Source: Allodiplogaster sudhausi
Lineage: Eukaryota; Nematoda; Chromadorea; Rhabditida; Diplogasteridae
Direction: 5' to 3'
Assembly: GCA_945643635.1 (NCBI GenBank)
Contig: CALZFC010000018.1
Coordinates: 1,793,501-1,857,500, forward strand
DNA: 64,000 nucleotides
Both the position numbers and the translations under genes were made by a program. Positions 43,503-57,200 of the stretch are shown piece after piece; within the stretch, counting starts at the first letter, position 1, and each line of letters begins with the position of its first letter. Under the pieces are notes generated by a model that was not told the origin of the DNA, did not search any database, and worked only from the letters and a program-made list of their open reading frames with translations.

Positions 43503-46500
43503 ATGATGGGAAGTGGCGGACAACCGATCATTGTGCTCAGCAAGGGCACTAAGCGCGAGAGCGGTCATCATGTTCAGATTGGCAATATCACGGCGTGCAA
43601 GGTTAAGATATGTCAAGTGGAATAATCTGCATCGAAATACCCTTTCACACCATTCTAATTTAACGCTCCTCGTTCTCCAATCTCTTTATTCAGTTCAATT
43701 CAATTTATTACGGTGTTGCATAAAAAATATAAACAGAACATTACTAGACTTGAACGTGAAGATAACTGTCCTTTCAGGTTTTTGAATTTGGATATCTGCT
43801 TGAATTAGTGGTTTTCTTAAAGGAGGCGAAAACTCAATTTTTTTGCCATAAGGATGATTCTGTGAATATGTCCGGATTGAGCTTGCGAAAGCATCAGCAA
43901 AAATTCAATTTACTAAACTAAAAGTTAGAGGAGTAATTTGCATCTGAAAAGAGTCGCCTGATCATGAGGGAAATATTAGTGATTATACAGAACTTTAAAT
44001 TTAACATCAGTCCCCTGACCAAATTACGGCCAAATGGATTGACGAGAATGTCATGACCGAAAAACGTGAAATTTCGTCGTTCGGCCGTAAAATATATACC
44101 GGAATATTCATGATTCACCAAACGGACGCAAACCGCCAATTTTTAATCGCCGAATAAAACGCATTTTTTACGAGAAAAGGTTTCGAAGCAAGGATCTTGG
44201 CAAATTGCCAGGATCGCGTTGCCAAAATGTATCGTACTATAAGATCGGCCATTTCGTGCTAGGAGTTTCCGAGTTTAAGCCTCCTTTAACCATTCTCATA
44301 TATTGTGAGATATAACCTCGTATATTGTGAGAAAGCGATGCTACTTTACGACATTAGATTGGCGAGCAAGACCAAGTGATTCCAGACGATCGCCGATGTG
44401 ATTCGCACGTCTCTCGGTCCGCAGGCCATGCTGAAGATGCTCATGGACCCGATGGGCGGCATCGTCATGACCAACGACGGAAATGCCATTCTGAGAGAGA
44501 TTACTGTGCGATCATGCATTCCTTTCTGCGATTGAACTCTTTCTTCAGGAGAACAAATCTTTGGATACGTAGTTAAATTGTGATCAAAAACATTACGTTC
44601 TATTTGACTACTTTGCAAATGTTATGCGTGATAGATTCTATGCTGATGGGTTGCCATAAGCTTTCTTTTTTCTTCGGTAGATACTTTAGTGATGTTGATT
44701 CTATTCAAATTGACATTGTTTCTTTCAGGTGAAGCATCCTGCCGCGAAGTCAATGATTGAGATTGCACGCACTCAGGACGAGGAGACCGGCGATGGAACG
44801 ACTTCTGTCATCGTGCTCGCCGGAGAAGTTCGTTTAGATGCCGTTTCTTGCCTTCTTCGTAAATATAATACTATGTATATGTCACTTTTCCTCGCAATTA
44901 CTTGTTATTTTATTTTATGAAGTATACTATTGTCACCATGAAGACTCGTTCATACATTGAAGAGTCAGTCGAAACAACGAATTAAAAACTAGAACAGATT
45001 CTAAGGGGAATTTTTAATTCAACGCCAATGTTTCGAGTCATGCTATGGAAGGAAATCCAATGAAATAAATCCCAATAATGATGCATGATGTTTTAGGTGA
45101 TGGCGCAGGCTCAGCCCTTCCTCGAGCAGAAGATCCATCCTACCATTATTATTCAGGTAGATATTTGTTATTAGTTTCATCAAATGCGCGCATTTCGTGG
45201 TTTTGTTTTAAGATCCTATTTTAACCTTCAGGCTTACCGCGCTGCTCTTGAAGACTCGATCAAGCTTGCGGAAGAGAAGTTCAGCAAGCCGATTGACATT
45301 AACAATGATGAAGAGGTAAATAGCAGAGAAAATTACATGAGAAGGGTCACTCAACAAGTATATTCAGTGAAAGTAGTTCAAAATGATGCGTTGTGTTTTT
45401 TTCTGTCTTTTTCTCGCTATTCTTCGATGGTTTCTCTATGAATTTGAAGGATTTATGCACAGTACACAATAGCCAAGCTTTCTTCTCGCACCGACGTGTG
45501 TTCCGTTGTTGTGAGCATGGAGAAGTAGCAATTAGCTTGACCATAAGTACATTTTATGTCTACTCAGAGTAATAAATTCTTGGTTCATTTCGCATATTCA
45601 AGTTGTAATTGTATAGATCTCGACCGTTGTCCGCTCGTGCCTGGGAACGAAGATGATCAGTAAGTGGATGGAGTTGGCAGTCAACATTGCACTCAACGCT
45701 GTCAAGACTATCCGCGTTGATAAAGTTCGATAGAAGGCATTTATACCCTTTTTTTTAAAAAATCACATACACGATTTTATTGTACCGGAGGCTATTACGT
45801 TTTTTTTACATGTGAATTTCTATATTGTTTTATCATGTTTATTTTTACGCTAGTCTTTTTTTTCTTCCGAACAGCAGATAAAACAGGAAGGCGTAGAATT
45901 CGTTAAAAAATCAAGTAATATATCAAGTAATATTGAAGGGTGGCGTCAATGAGATTGACATCAAGCGGTACTGCCGAGTGGAGAAGATTCCGGGCGGGAC
46001 CATCGAGGACTGCAAGGTCATCAAGGGAGTCATTCTCAACAAGGATGTCACCCATGCCAGGGTTGGATTGAGACTTGACAAGAAATGCATGAGTTGGTGC
46101 TATTGTGTTTAAATGTTCGACATAATTTGTGGCTGAGCCCGTTTAAAATATCACCTCCAAAAGTATTTAATATGCCAGGAACGCGTTTAATACAAAATGG
46201 CTTCAAAAGATAAATATTTTTATCAAAACTTTAAGATGCGTCGTCGTATCGAGAAGCCCCGTGTCATTCTTCTCGATTGCAATCTCGAGTACAAGAAGGG
46301 AGAGAGTCAGACGAGTCTGGAGATCATCAAGGAGGAGGACATCACCAAGATTCTCGTGCAGGTTATTTACTCTTCCTTCTCTTGCATGATTCAGGTGGAA
46401 CAATTGTATGTAAATATATCTTCGTTGTACAACATTAAAATGTTTTGTAAGATTTTATTTGCTTCAAATATGACGTTGTTTGCTGGGGAGATACCTCTTG

Positions 46501-48731
46501 AGTTAAATTTTTACTGTAGAAGACTAGAAGTATTCCCATGTCATACTATAAAATTTGACGGTTGCTGTGTTAAGGAGGAAGAGGCGATTCGCCGGCAATG
46601 CGATGAGATTATCGCACTCAAACCGGATCTCATCTTCACCGAGAAGGGTTCGCCCCCCTCCCCTCTCTTCTTTCAATTTTCTTCGTAATTGAAATGAGAA
46701 ATAAAAAGAATATGAATAATTAACAATACTTTAATTCTCTTCAGGCATCTCCGACCTGGCGCAGCATTTCCTGCTCAAGGCTGGAATCACTGCTCTTCGA
46801 CGATGCAAGAAGACTGACAACAACAGACTCGCTCGGTAATTAATTTCATTGTCCTCCTGTCTCTCTCCTCTCTCTCTATCCTCTTGCTCTCTTCTTTCTT
46901 CCTTTCTTTCTTTAACTCTCTCATGATTCCTTATTGTTTCCCCAGAGTGACTGGTGCTCGTATCGCGAATGACACGTGCGATCTGCGTGAAGAGGATGTC
47001 GGTACTCTGGCAGATCTCTTTGAGATCACCAAGATTGGCGATGAGTCAGTTATCGTATCCATTCTCAAGTATTTTGTTTATTTGTGATAGAAAGTCAATT
47101 GTGCTTGAACATCTTTTTTTGCAACCAAAACGTGCTGCAGGGAGAAGAAAGCTGTAACAAGCTATACTTTCCAGGTACTACACGTACGTGACTTCTTCCA
47201 AGACCACCGCAGTGACTGTGTGTCTTCGCGGGCCGAGCAAGGATGTCATCAATGAAGTCGAGAGAAATCTCCAGGTCTGAAAAGAGAGAAAAATACTGCC
47301 GGTTACCCTGTAGTTGCGAACTTAAATTGAAAATGTTCCGGAATCGAAAGGCAACTTTATCGAGATGAAGTTTTCGTTATTCCGACTTCTTTGTTATGAG
47401 GCCTTTCTGTCGGCTATCTTGTTTCCATCCGCTGAGCAGCTGATTGTTGAAACTGTTTCTCTTATTCCAATTTATGAAAGGTTTAATTTTAATTTTGCAT
47501 TTTTTCTAGGATGCCCTGAATGTGGTGCGCAACGTCTTTCTGAGCCCGCGACTTGTGCCTGGAGGAGGAGCACTCGAAATGGCTCTGGCTCAGGTATTCG
47601 ATAGCTAGTGTGTGAAGAAGATATCTTGCAAATAAGAAGATTCCTTTTATAGGAATTGCTACCTATCTGCAATAATTCAGCAAAGAAATGTGGCATTTTT
47701 CAGCTTTATAGAAATTTTCGATGATTTATACAATATAATAATATTGATCATATTGTATTTTGTCTATTTTGAGGCTCTGACGGAGAAGGGAAAGACGATC
47801 GACGGTGTTCGTCAGTGGCCATACAAAGCAGTCGCTCGCGCATTCGAGGTCTTCTTTGAATAGCTTTCAACTCTAGAATGGAAAAGTGGAAATGTTTAAG
47901 AAGAAATAAACAATTTGTTGCTGAAACAGTTTCTCAGTAAATTTCTATTGACTTGTATTTTTTTTTTGTATTATTTTTGACTTGTATTGTCTTTTAATAT
48001 TCAGGTGATTCCTCGCACGCTCATCCAAAACTGCGGCGGATCAACGATTCGACAGCTGACCGCACTCAGGGCAAAACATGCCCAGGCTCCGGAAAACTGG
48101 ACTTGGGGAATCGATGGCACCACCGGGCAACTGGTACCTCTTTCTCTCTTTCTCTACTCTCTTTCCCTTTACCTCTCCCCTTTCTTATGCATTTTCCTTC
48201 CTCTCTGTCTTTCTCACTCGCTCCACTTCTCTATCTCTTCGTTACTAAAGTTCTATCAAGTACCCAAATGAAACAGAGGTTTACATTGAACTGCCTTTAA
48301 GGTACACATAGATCTTCTGGCAGAAGTACTTTCATATTTCGTTTTATGAAGTTAATTCTTGCGAACTGATGAACCCAACATCCAGAGAGGCATTGAATGG
48401 GCGCAAAATGTTATTTAATTTCAGGCCGACATGAAGGATCTTGGCATTTGGGATCCGCTCTCCGTCCGCCTTCAGGTTTCTTACTTACAAATTTAATGGG
48501 GTGGTTGGAAAAGGACTATTTCACTTATGTTTAGTCTACTGATATATGATTTTTTTTAACATATACTTGAACTGATAGAAATGATTTGAATGGATATAAG
48601 TCTGTTTTCCCTTCTAGGTGCTGAAGACCGCAGTCGAGACGTCGGTGATGCTTCTCCGCATCGATGACATTGTCTCAGGCACGAAGAAGGCGAGCGGAGG
48701 AGATGGACCAGTCAAGGAGATGCCACAGTGA
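43503..48731 (+). CDS. CCT3: T-complex protein 1 subunit gamma (CCT3 chaperonin)
   Basis: Cytosolic group II chaperonin subunit; eight different subunits form each ring that folds actin, tubulin and other proteins with ATP. Seventeen exons, all in phase, give 544 residues (human CCT3: 545). Conserved blocks: [195 protein letters not shown]. Exon limits: 43503-43601, 44386-44505, 44729-44827, 45097-45156, 45232-45315, 45617-45724, 45939-46061, 46236-46361, 46575-46647, 46745-46835, 46946-47044, 47175-47274, 47510-47593, 47774-47848, 48005-48133, 48425-48475, 48618-48731. Intron 1 contains an inverted-repeat element. Confidence 0.97.
43817..44289. mobile_element. Inverted-repeat (MITE-like) element in CCT3 intron 1
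   Basis: Left end TTAAAGGAGGCGAAAACTC; right end, read on the minus strand, TTAAAGGAGGCTTAAACTCG. The outer 11 bases match exactly, then similarity continues with a few mismatches. About 473 bp with no transposase frame. TTAA (or TA) at each edge could be a target-site duplication. It lies wholly inside the intron at 43602-44385. Confidence 0.7.
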
Positions 48732-49764
48732 GGGGGAGAACATGGCAGAAGGAGAGTGTGAAACCATGGGGACTTACTGGGTAGCTACTAAATACTTATT
48801 GATTTGTGGCTCTTTCCGTAAATTCTCTTTATTGTGGTCGGTTTTGAAGACATCTTTTATCACCACATTTGTCTTTTATCATGGAAAACACCCAGTAGTC
48901 CCCTCCTTTCTTCTCCATCCTTCAACACCAATCATTCGTCATTATCGAATTTTCATCCTCTGAAGCTACATTTATACCTGAATTTGTCAAGCTTCATTTT
49001 AAACGAAGTTTCCCTGATCTGAACACGTCTGCCCGCATAGCTTTGACTTCTTTCTAATTGTTATCCAATTCTTGTTTGTTGCTTGTTGTCCGTGGTTCGC
49101 GTGCTCGGCTGTCTGTTACATGTTTTGTAAGTTGTGTGGACATTTTATAAAGCAATGAAAAGCGGATACTGGCTATTTCGTTTGGCATTGGATTGAAGAG
49201 ATCGAGCAAATTAGCCCGTTGTATTGAAGGAAGGCGAAGAAGCTTATGGAACCGAGGGATGTGCAGTCAGTTTGAGCATTTTTTTGTTTTACAATTAGTT
49301 ATCTTCTTTCGTGATCAGTTGATCTGTGGAACTTAGATCACGATGATAGACCCGATATGGGACGTCCGGGTGATCGAAGGCATCTGTGGTGGACATGATC
49401 ATGGTGGATTCCTCGAGAATTATTGAACGCAGTCTCTTGAAAAGCAATCGTAAATGTGATGTGTGATGTTTTCTTTGCAAGAAAAAGTCTTTGGTTGTGC
49501 CAGAACTGAAAATAATTCTCGGAACATCTTGGACATTCGCAACAGTGCAATAGTTTCACTTGCGTAATAGGAGAAGGTCGCCTTTTGTTTCATGGCCAGC
49601 CATTCTCTTATTTTCTGCCGAGACAGTGGACAGGATTATGCTCTGCTCGGATGTTAGAATGAAGGGGAGAGAAACAGAGAGAAGGCGAGGAAAGTGCAGA
49701 CAGACAAATCATTCTTGGTGATAGCTCTCCCGTTCTCTCCTCCCAGTTTCCCACTCTCTTCCTT

Positions 49765-49806
<42 letters not shown>

Positions 49807-50022
49807 GCTCTTTTCTAGCTTGCTCTTTCTCTCTCCCAGTTGCACCCAGACCCTCTCGCTCTTCATTTCTCGAACTGGACCTGGCCTCACCTGCGGTGTG
49901 GCGGCTAATGTGTCCATCTCAGGAATGGGCGATCATAAGAAAAAGCTTGTGCCAGCGGCGAGAGGAGGGACGACAAGAGTGAGGGAGAGAAAGAGAAGAG
50001 AGAGAGAGAGAGGGAGAGAGAA

Positions 50023-50072
<50 letters not shown>

Positions 50073-51242
50073 AAAGGACGCTATCTCTAATGTGCCATGA
50101 AGAAGAAGAAAGACCTAAGATGGAAAGAGAAGAGTCTCCCTTGGCATAACCTGCGGCTGCCGAGGAGTGAATGGAACTGGACAAGCTGGGTATTCGAGAG
50201 CAACTGTCGCGCAACCGCCGATTGCCTCACCACCAATTTCTCGTTCTCTCTCTCTCTCTCTCCCTCGCTTTGTCTCACTCTCACTCACTCTCGCTCTATC
50301 TCACTCTCTCGCTGCTCTCTCCATTTGTCAATATCTCCATCTACCTGGCTCTCTCTCTCTCTCTGTCTCTCTCTGTCTCTCTCTCTCTCTCTCTCGATCT
50401 TTCACTCTTTATCTGTTTAGGTCTGTAAATTCCTTCACGTTTTGTTTCATCTCACATAAAATTTCTGGCTTCTACCAATTTTTTCTCTCTCTTTTTCTCT
50501 CACATTGTCTTCCTCATCTCCCTCCCTCCCTATCTCTCTCTCTCTCTTCTCTCTCTTCTCTCTCTCTCTCTCTCTCTAATCGAGCCTCTCGATCAAGCGT
50601 GCCACGGATGTCTGTAGTACGGCTGATCAAGCTGCCCCGGCAGAAAGTGGGAGGATGGGTCGGTTCTCATCTCGGTCCCTTACGCTGTTGTTTTGGCATC
50701 TTCACTCTAGACCCTCCCCTTCTCCCTCAGGCTTCTCTCTCTCTCTTTCTCTAGTGCCATTTTGCGTAGTAGACAAACGTAGTGTCGGCCAATCAGATCT
50801 CGCGCGATTGAAGGAAGCCGAAGATTGGCTTGCCACTCGTTTCCTACACACGCATGCAATGTATTATTGTGACTTATTTGCTGCTTGCTTCTTCTTCCTT
50901 CGCCGGCTCACCGCTCGTTGCTTTCAATTTCTTGTTTGGCAATGGCATAAGAATTCATATATTACGAGTCCGAGAAGAATGCAGAAGAGTTCAGAATATG
51001 TATCCATGGAATTTTTCTGCATATTTCCCAGTTCATTTCATTCTTTGCTACAAACGCGACATATTGCTTATCTTTCACTCACATCATTCTATTCTTGCAG
51101 TGCTATGCAAATGTGCTTCTGATTATTTTTATTGATAGCTTATCGCGTTACATTGCGTAAGGAATGCAAGAAAAGTAGCATTTATGATGACCCTAAATGA
51201 TCACATGAATTGTAGTCCCCCGAGGGCGAGCAGAGAACGAGA
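48732..51242. other. Intergenic between CCT3 and the proline-rich gene
   Basis: CCT3 3' UTR, then unique DNA to about 49680. Beyond lie large CT tracts on + (49764-49860, 50240-50400, 50485-50575) and a GA tract (49980-50070). Overlapping minus-strand frames at 49295-49560 (one ending PYRVYHRDLSSTD, another with CCECPRCS) show no firm domain and are left uncalled. Unique G/C-rich islands at 49865-49980, 50150-50240 and 50580-50700 lie among the repeats, with no recognised product. Confidence 0.5.
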
Positions 51243-54200
51243 ATGTTACGGCACGCAGTGGCAGCGAGCTGCTCGCTGTTGTTGGCCTTGCTCTTCTTGG
51301 CAGCAACTAGCACAGATGCTCACGATGTAATTTTTTTCACGAACCTTTACATAGATACATACATATGTATGTGCATAAATGTATTTAGCAGTAATAAACA
51401 TTTCGGCGAAATAAATTTTTCTAACATATTAATTCTCTCCCTATTCTAAGTATACTATCGCATTTTTAAATATATAGATTTCCAACAAAATTAATTTTAA
51501 TTAAATCCTCAATTCATTCCTCTCCTCTCCAGTTCCGCAACGAGCTGTCCTCGCCCCTCTTCGTGAACATCAGCACACGCCGCCCCATGCGACTGCCAAG
51601 CCGGCAGCAGATGCTGCTGCGGCCGAAGACGCGCGTCCTTCGACATCCGGCAGGGTTAGGAGACCACGCCATGTTTGCCTCATAGTAATATCTAAACATG
51701 AGCCAAGCCAACATTATCAGTTACTTACAATAATTCATAATGGAGTCTATAATATGTAGGCATCGCTGGGTTAGAATAAGCGGTAAGCGAATGATAATAT
51801 TCTCGAAACAAAAGGAGGAAATTACTGCATAAGTTAGGAAACTTTTGGTATTCCTGAGAACGATGCCCGATTGCAGAAACAACATCGACGAAGACGAGGA
51901 AGAGGATGCACCGCCCATGCGCACCGTGCCGTATTATTACATGATTGTCAATGCAAGCACGGTGAGGAGAAGGATAAAGAGAGAGAGAGGAAGAATGAGA
52001 GAGGGAGAGTGAGAGAGAGAGAGAGGAAGAATGTGAGAGGGAAAGTGAGTGAGTGAGAGAGAGAGAGAGCGAGAGAGAAGGGCTAGAGGAGTGACCGCAC
52101 AAAAGTAAACTGTGAGTGGCTATCTGATTCGTCGTGTTTAGCTTGACCGCGACACTCGCTACTACCTCGGTGCGTATCAGACCAGTGCCGTTCGCGATCT
52201 CGTTGTCTACTTCCTCCCCGGACCACTCGCCAACTGGGCGCGCAAGGTACATTTGTGCACAAAAATGCATTTTATATTGTCAAATTACAAATGTTTTATT
52301 TTAGATACGTTTCGGATAACAGTATTCCAATTGTAATAATTTAAAAGATGTACTTTCGGAAAATAAAATTTATACAATAAACATTTATTGCACATGTGAT
52401 CTAACATTCGTTTCTTATGGTTTTGCTTACCAAGAAAAGTATAAATGAACACGCATACTCTTAATATTCGTTTAAACAAGTTCTTCGAGTTGAAAACTAA
52501 AATTATGAAAACGAAATTAAACTCCTGCCTCAGACCGGTTCCTCTGCCATCGATCCTGAGCATTTGCTAGCCGTTTATCCGCCAATCCCTTTTGACGATC
52601 TACCACCAGTGCCGGCTGGGATTCGAAGAAAGGTTACGCGACTTATGAATAGCTTATATATCTTCTCTTCTTTAAATAATAATATTTAAAGAATCCATAT
52701 AGTTAAATTGACAGTCAAAAACTATTAAATTTAAAAGTAATTTATAAGCAACATAACTCCGATCAATGTTCAGATCGCGTCTCTGAATGCACGTCTCGCC
52801 GTGCGAATGCGCGAGCGACATACGCGTCGCGGTTTCGACGTGACGCGTGCGTACGAGGAAGAGGAAGTGACGTCATCGACTCTTGCAACGAAGCGCATCT
52901 TCATCACGCCGAGAACAAGGACGGAGAGAACGACGGCGCCGAGCGAATTCGACGAATACATCGACGAATCTCTTGCTGGTTGGATAAAAACTGTGATTAA
53001 TTCGCATTACAATAAAATACATATCTTGGTATATTAACTATGAATACAACATTGAACTGCCAAATATATATTTACAAAATAATTTCTAATAATTAAGATG
53101 CACCGTTCTCTGCAGATTTGCCTGTGCCCGAGGCGAGCGAGCATCGCGTTTCGTCGCTGCTCTCGCTCGTTCCGAAGAAGCAGAACAGGGCGCGCCCGTC
53201 CACGACTCAGTCACCCCCTCAACATAACGAGGTTGCTCTTTCTTCAGCAGTCACATCAGCGCGTTTTCAAGATCTAACTAACGAGAAGCTACCGTTCCTT
53301 TGGCAGCAGACAATTACTACTCTGTGTACGAATATTATTAAGATGAATCATCTTTACTTGTCTTTGTGAAGATCAACAGTTTCAAGGAGCGTCAGGAAAA
53401 GAGTTACAACGTTCGGTGTCATGATGAATTCCCATGCTCATTCTAATATCCGTTCCATTGCTCAATCCCTAACACTTCCTCCTAATGATTGTAACTTTAT
53501 TTGCAAGAGAAAGTGATGGACACAAGGTTGGATAGAAGGATTAACAAACAGACGTATACATAGCTATAAATATTAATTAATAGATATAAATGGTACAGGT
53601 TAAGACATAATTTCCATTATTCGTGCACATTCCCGCCCAGAATTCTACGGGCGTCAAGAGGATGACTGAAGAAGAGGAGCGATCGACAGAGGCGATCTTG
53701 GATGGAATTCTGGCTGATCTCGAGAAGCACGACGCCGCTGTCCGTGGCCTTGACAAGAGAACGATGTTGCTTGTCAGAACTCACACTCATACTTACTTCA
53801 CTCTTTGCTGGCTGTGAGGATACACGTGGGATGGACATTGTAAGATAGAGAAAGAGCGAGACAAATACAGAGAAAGAGAGATGTGATGAGAGACTAAAGT
53901 CTAAGGTAAGGGAAAACAAAAAGAAAGACAGAGCGACTGAGAGTGGATTAAAAGTGGATAAAGCGGGATTAGAAAAAAGATAAAGACACCAAACCGTCCT
54001 GGCCACCATTGTAGCAGATTAACTCACACGAACTGATCGCATGAAGAACATAACCGAAATGAAAAGAGTGGCAATAACCGAATGCAACTTGCCATGCATG
54101 CATTGAAAGTGCTTGTTATCGATTTCCGTGTGCTATATGATCCCTATAATCGATCAATAATTTCCTTTGTGCTTTTAGGTCAAGCGAAATCTGCTGCAGA

Positions 54201-57200
54201 GCATGCGAACGCGAAGCTCCACTACTCCAATTCTCTCGCCTCTGCCAGGTTTACCTCTTATTCGTTTTTCTTTCTTTCTTTCTCTGACTCCCACTCTTGT
54301 CTTCTTTCTCTCTTCCTCTCTTTTTCTCGTTCTCCCCTCTTCCTCTCTCTTCCTCATTCTCTCTCTCCTGCTCCCTCCTATACATATGCTTGCCCAAGGC
54401 GCCTTCGCTGTCCGCCAGCAAGCCGTCCCCTCCCACCCTTCGAACTATGCCCTCAAACCACTCCGAAAGGCCGCATCTGGCGACTTCTCTGACTACGATG
54501 GTTAGCACGACGAAATATATTTATAAATTGAAAAAAACATACAAATTTCAAACAAAATAATGAAGGTTCAATTACGTATCAGTGAAATTGAGCGTTTCTA
54601 AACTCACGCTCTTTGCCAGAAGAGAACCACGAAGCAGGCCAAGCCTCGCGACTCGTTCCCCTTCCTGCCGGCGCCTCGGGCGAGGTTTAACTTCTTTTTA
54701 GCTCCCTTATTCTTTTTTACTTGCTGTTCAAGTTAATAACCATCTCCAAAAACTGCATTATAAAAGATGGTTTTTATTTGCACTAGTGGTTCTGTGTTAG
54801 TGCAAAAACGATGCAGGAGCCACATTACCATATGCCTTTAAGGTCTAGAAGGGTTATGTCTTTGAAAATTTTGTGGGGGAAATTATTTCAATCGCGAGAT
54901 AAAAACAATGAAAAACTAAGCGAAATATCTTTTAGGCAACAACGCTTCCCACACGTGCGATGACTTCAGCCGAACTCCACTCGAAAATCATGGCAATTCG
55001 ACTACTCCAAGTAATTTCACCACCATGACTAGTTGCTTTGTTACAACGTTATTGTAATTTTTGAAGTCTTATCAGAATAGTTATTCAATTCTTTTTCAAT
55101 AGGCTGAGCTGGAGAAGCAGCTTTCCTACAAGAACATTCCACGCATTGGCCGCGATCCTCTGCCAATTCATCGACGTAATCATCGAGGACGGCCGACATT
55201 CGTTTACCGACAGGTTCGGCGGGAACTGTAAATTATAATATTATGTTTCCTAGAATACTATATGGCTGTTATTTGGCCAAAGTCTTTGTCGAGTCCTTGT
55301 TTCTTTTTAAATTAATAAGGATGAATTTAAGATGATAAACTATTCATTTGCAGACATCCGAAGAACCTGAGACGTCAACGACGACTTCTGCCGTAGTTAC
55401 GGCGGTTGAATCAACTACGGTGGCCGTTACGGAAGCCCCGAATGCAAGCGAAATAGATGAGAGCTTCTTCGAGCAGGCAGAGAAGACAGAGCAGGCCTCA
55501 GTCGAAAAGGCAGAGGAGGTGCTCTCCAATGCAGAGGACATCACGAATGTCGGAGGAGCGTCCGTCGAAGATGGACAAAGGTATTTGAATCAATTATTAC
55601 TTACATTAATTGTAAGAATAAATATTGGCAACAGAAATACCATAATTTTATTTAAAAATAGATTTTTCAAGCACAGAAAAAAGTATGATTTCACGAGATA
55701 AAAAAACCATTCTGCCATTAAGTTTGATCATCACCGTATGTCTGTCCTCACACAAACTTTCAGCGCCCAGTTCGACGGACCCTTCAACTTGCCTCCTGTC
55801 GCCGGAACTTCGCCATTCTCAACGCAAGTGCCATGGCAACCGCCACGTGCTGCTCCGCCTCCAGCACCGCAGCCGCTGCCTGAGATAATCGAAGCTCCTC
55901 CGGCTCCAACCGCACGGCCGGTGGTTCATCCGACTCTGGCGCCAATTGAAACACTCCCGCTGGCGCCGGAGGCAATTCAGACTTTGCCACCACCACCATC
56001 GCCGCCGCCAGCACCTGTGGCAATTCATATATTGCCAACGCTGCCGCCGCCGCCTCCATCGGCTCCAATTCAGGCGCCGCCGCCACCGCCCGTTCCCATT
56101 CAGAACTTGCCATCGCCGGCGTTTGTTGAAATTCCGACATTGCCGCCCGTGCTCATCCAAGAGCAGCCACCTGCTCCAACCATTCAAATCGCATATCCCG
56201 AGCCTCCAGCGACAGAAACGCCACCGCTTCCAAACGTCACACAGTCACCATTGACACCCATTCGAGTTACCGAGGTCATTCAACTAATCGAATTGGCATA
56301 CATATACATTTATACACGAAAAATTGCAGGTGTTTACACCAGCACGACGCTTCATCTTCGTAACACCCCCGGCTCGAACTGCACCACCAACGACCACGAC
56401 GGAGGTTCCCAGACATATTTCTATGACTATTGTTTAATAAGTTTGTATAAATATTATTTTATAAAAAAAAAGATCTTAAAGAAGGGCGATCACCGAAAAT
56501 CATGTGATATTTCAAATTGCTGCAGCCCTTCGCACTCTCATTCGCGCGTGCTATTTTCATGCAGCGGGTTTGTGCGACCTGCGAAATAGCACGCGAGGAT
56601 GAGAGTGAGGAATCACAGAGCAGACGCGGCAATTCGAACCAGCATTAAATATTTTTCGGTGATCGCCCTCCTTTAAGATTCTGCCTCAGGAGCCAACCAC
56701 GACAACGACAACTTCTACTACAACTCCGTCTACAACGACAACCAGGGCAACGACAACTTCGACGTTGCCTCCGCCTCCGCCGTCGTCTCCTCGGCCAACG
56801 CCCACTCAGTCTCCGCAGCAGTGGTCACCGACTGGTGCATTTACGACGAGTGGACGGCCGGAGCCGCCGCGTCTCTCCACCGAGAACGCCATCATTGACG
56901 TCCGCACGCTGCGCTATCTATCGCAACTGAACCAGAACCAGATCGATGCGCTGAGGAGACGACTCAGAGATGTCAGTGGAGACGTTTTGAGTCATTGAAA
57001 AATAGAGAAAACATTAAAGAACGACGACTTAAACAAAAATAGAAACAGCTGTTAAGGCAGTCATATAGAAACTTTGAGGCGGACGAACAGGAATTGGACG
57101 CGGCAATGCTACGCGGAATGGAGCTGATGGCGGTGCGGCAAGCGCGTGAGCGACCGGCCTTTTACTACACCACTGAGGTCAGATAGAAAAAATTCACATT

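Noticed and set aside
45446..45520. Extra CCT3 exon ([18 protein letters not shown]) between exons 5 and 6
   Set aside because: Joining NNDEE directly to [13 protein letters not shown] matches the chaperonin family and keeps total length at 544; the extra piece has no counterpart.
49295..49560. Minus-strand frames that hint at a zinc finger (CCECPRCS)
   Set aside because: Cys/His spacing fits no known finger, frames overlap in three phases, and no splice partners were found.
55738..56589. Reading the proline-rich exon straight through into the MITE as a 283-residue protein
   Set aside because: A good donor follows ..IRVTE and the next Pro/Thr-rich exons join in phase; the read-through ends inside the transposable element.
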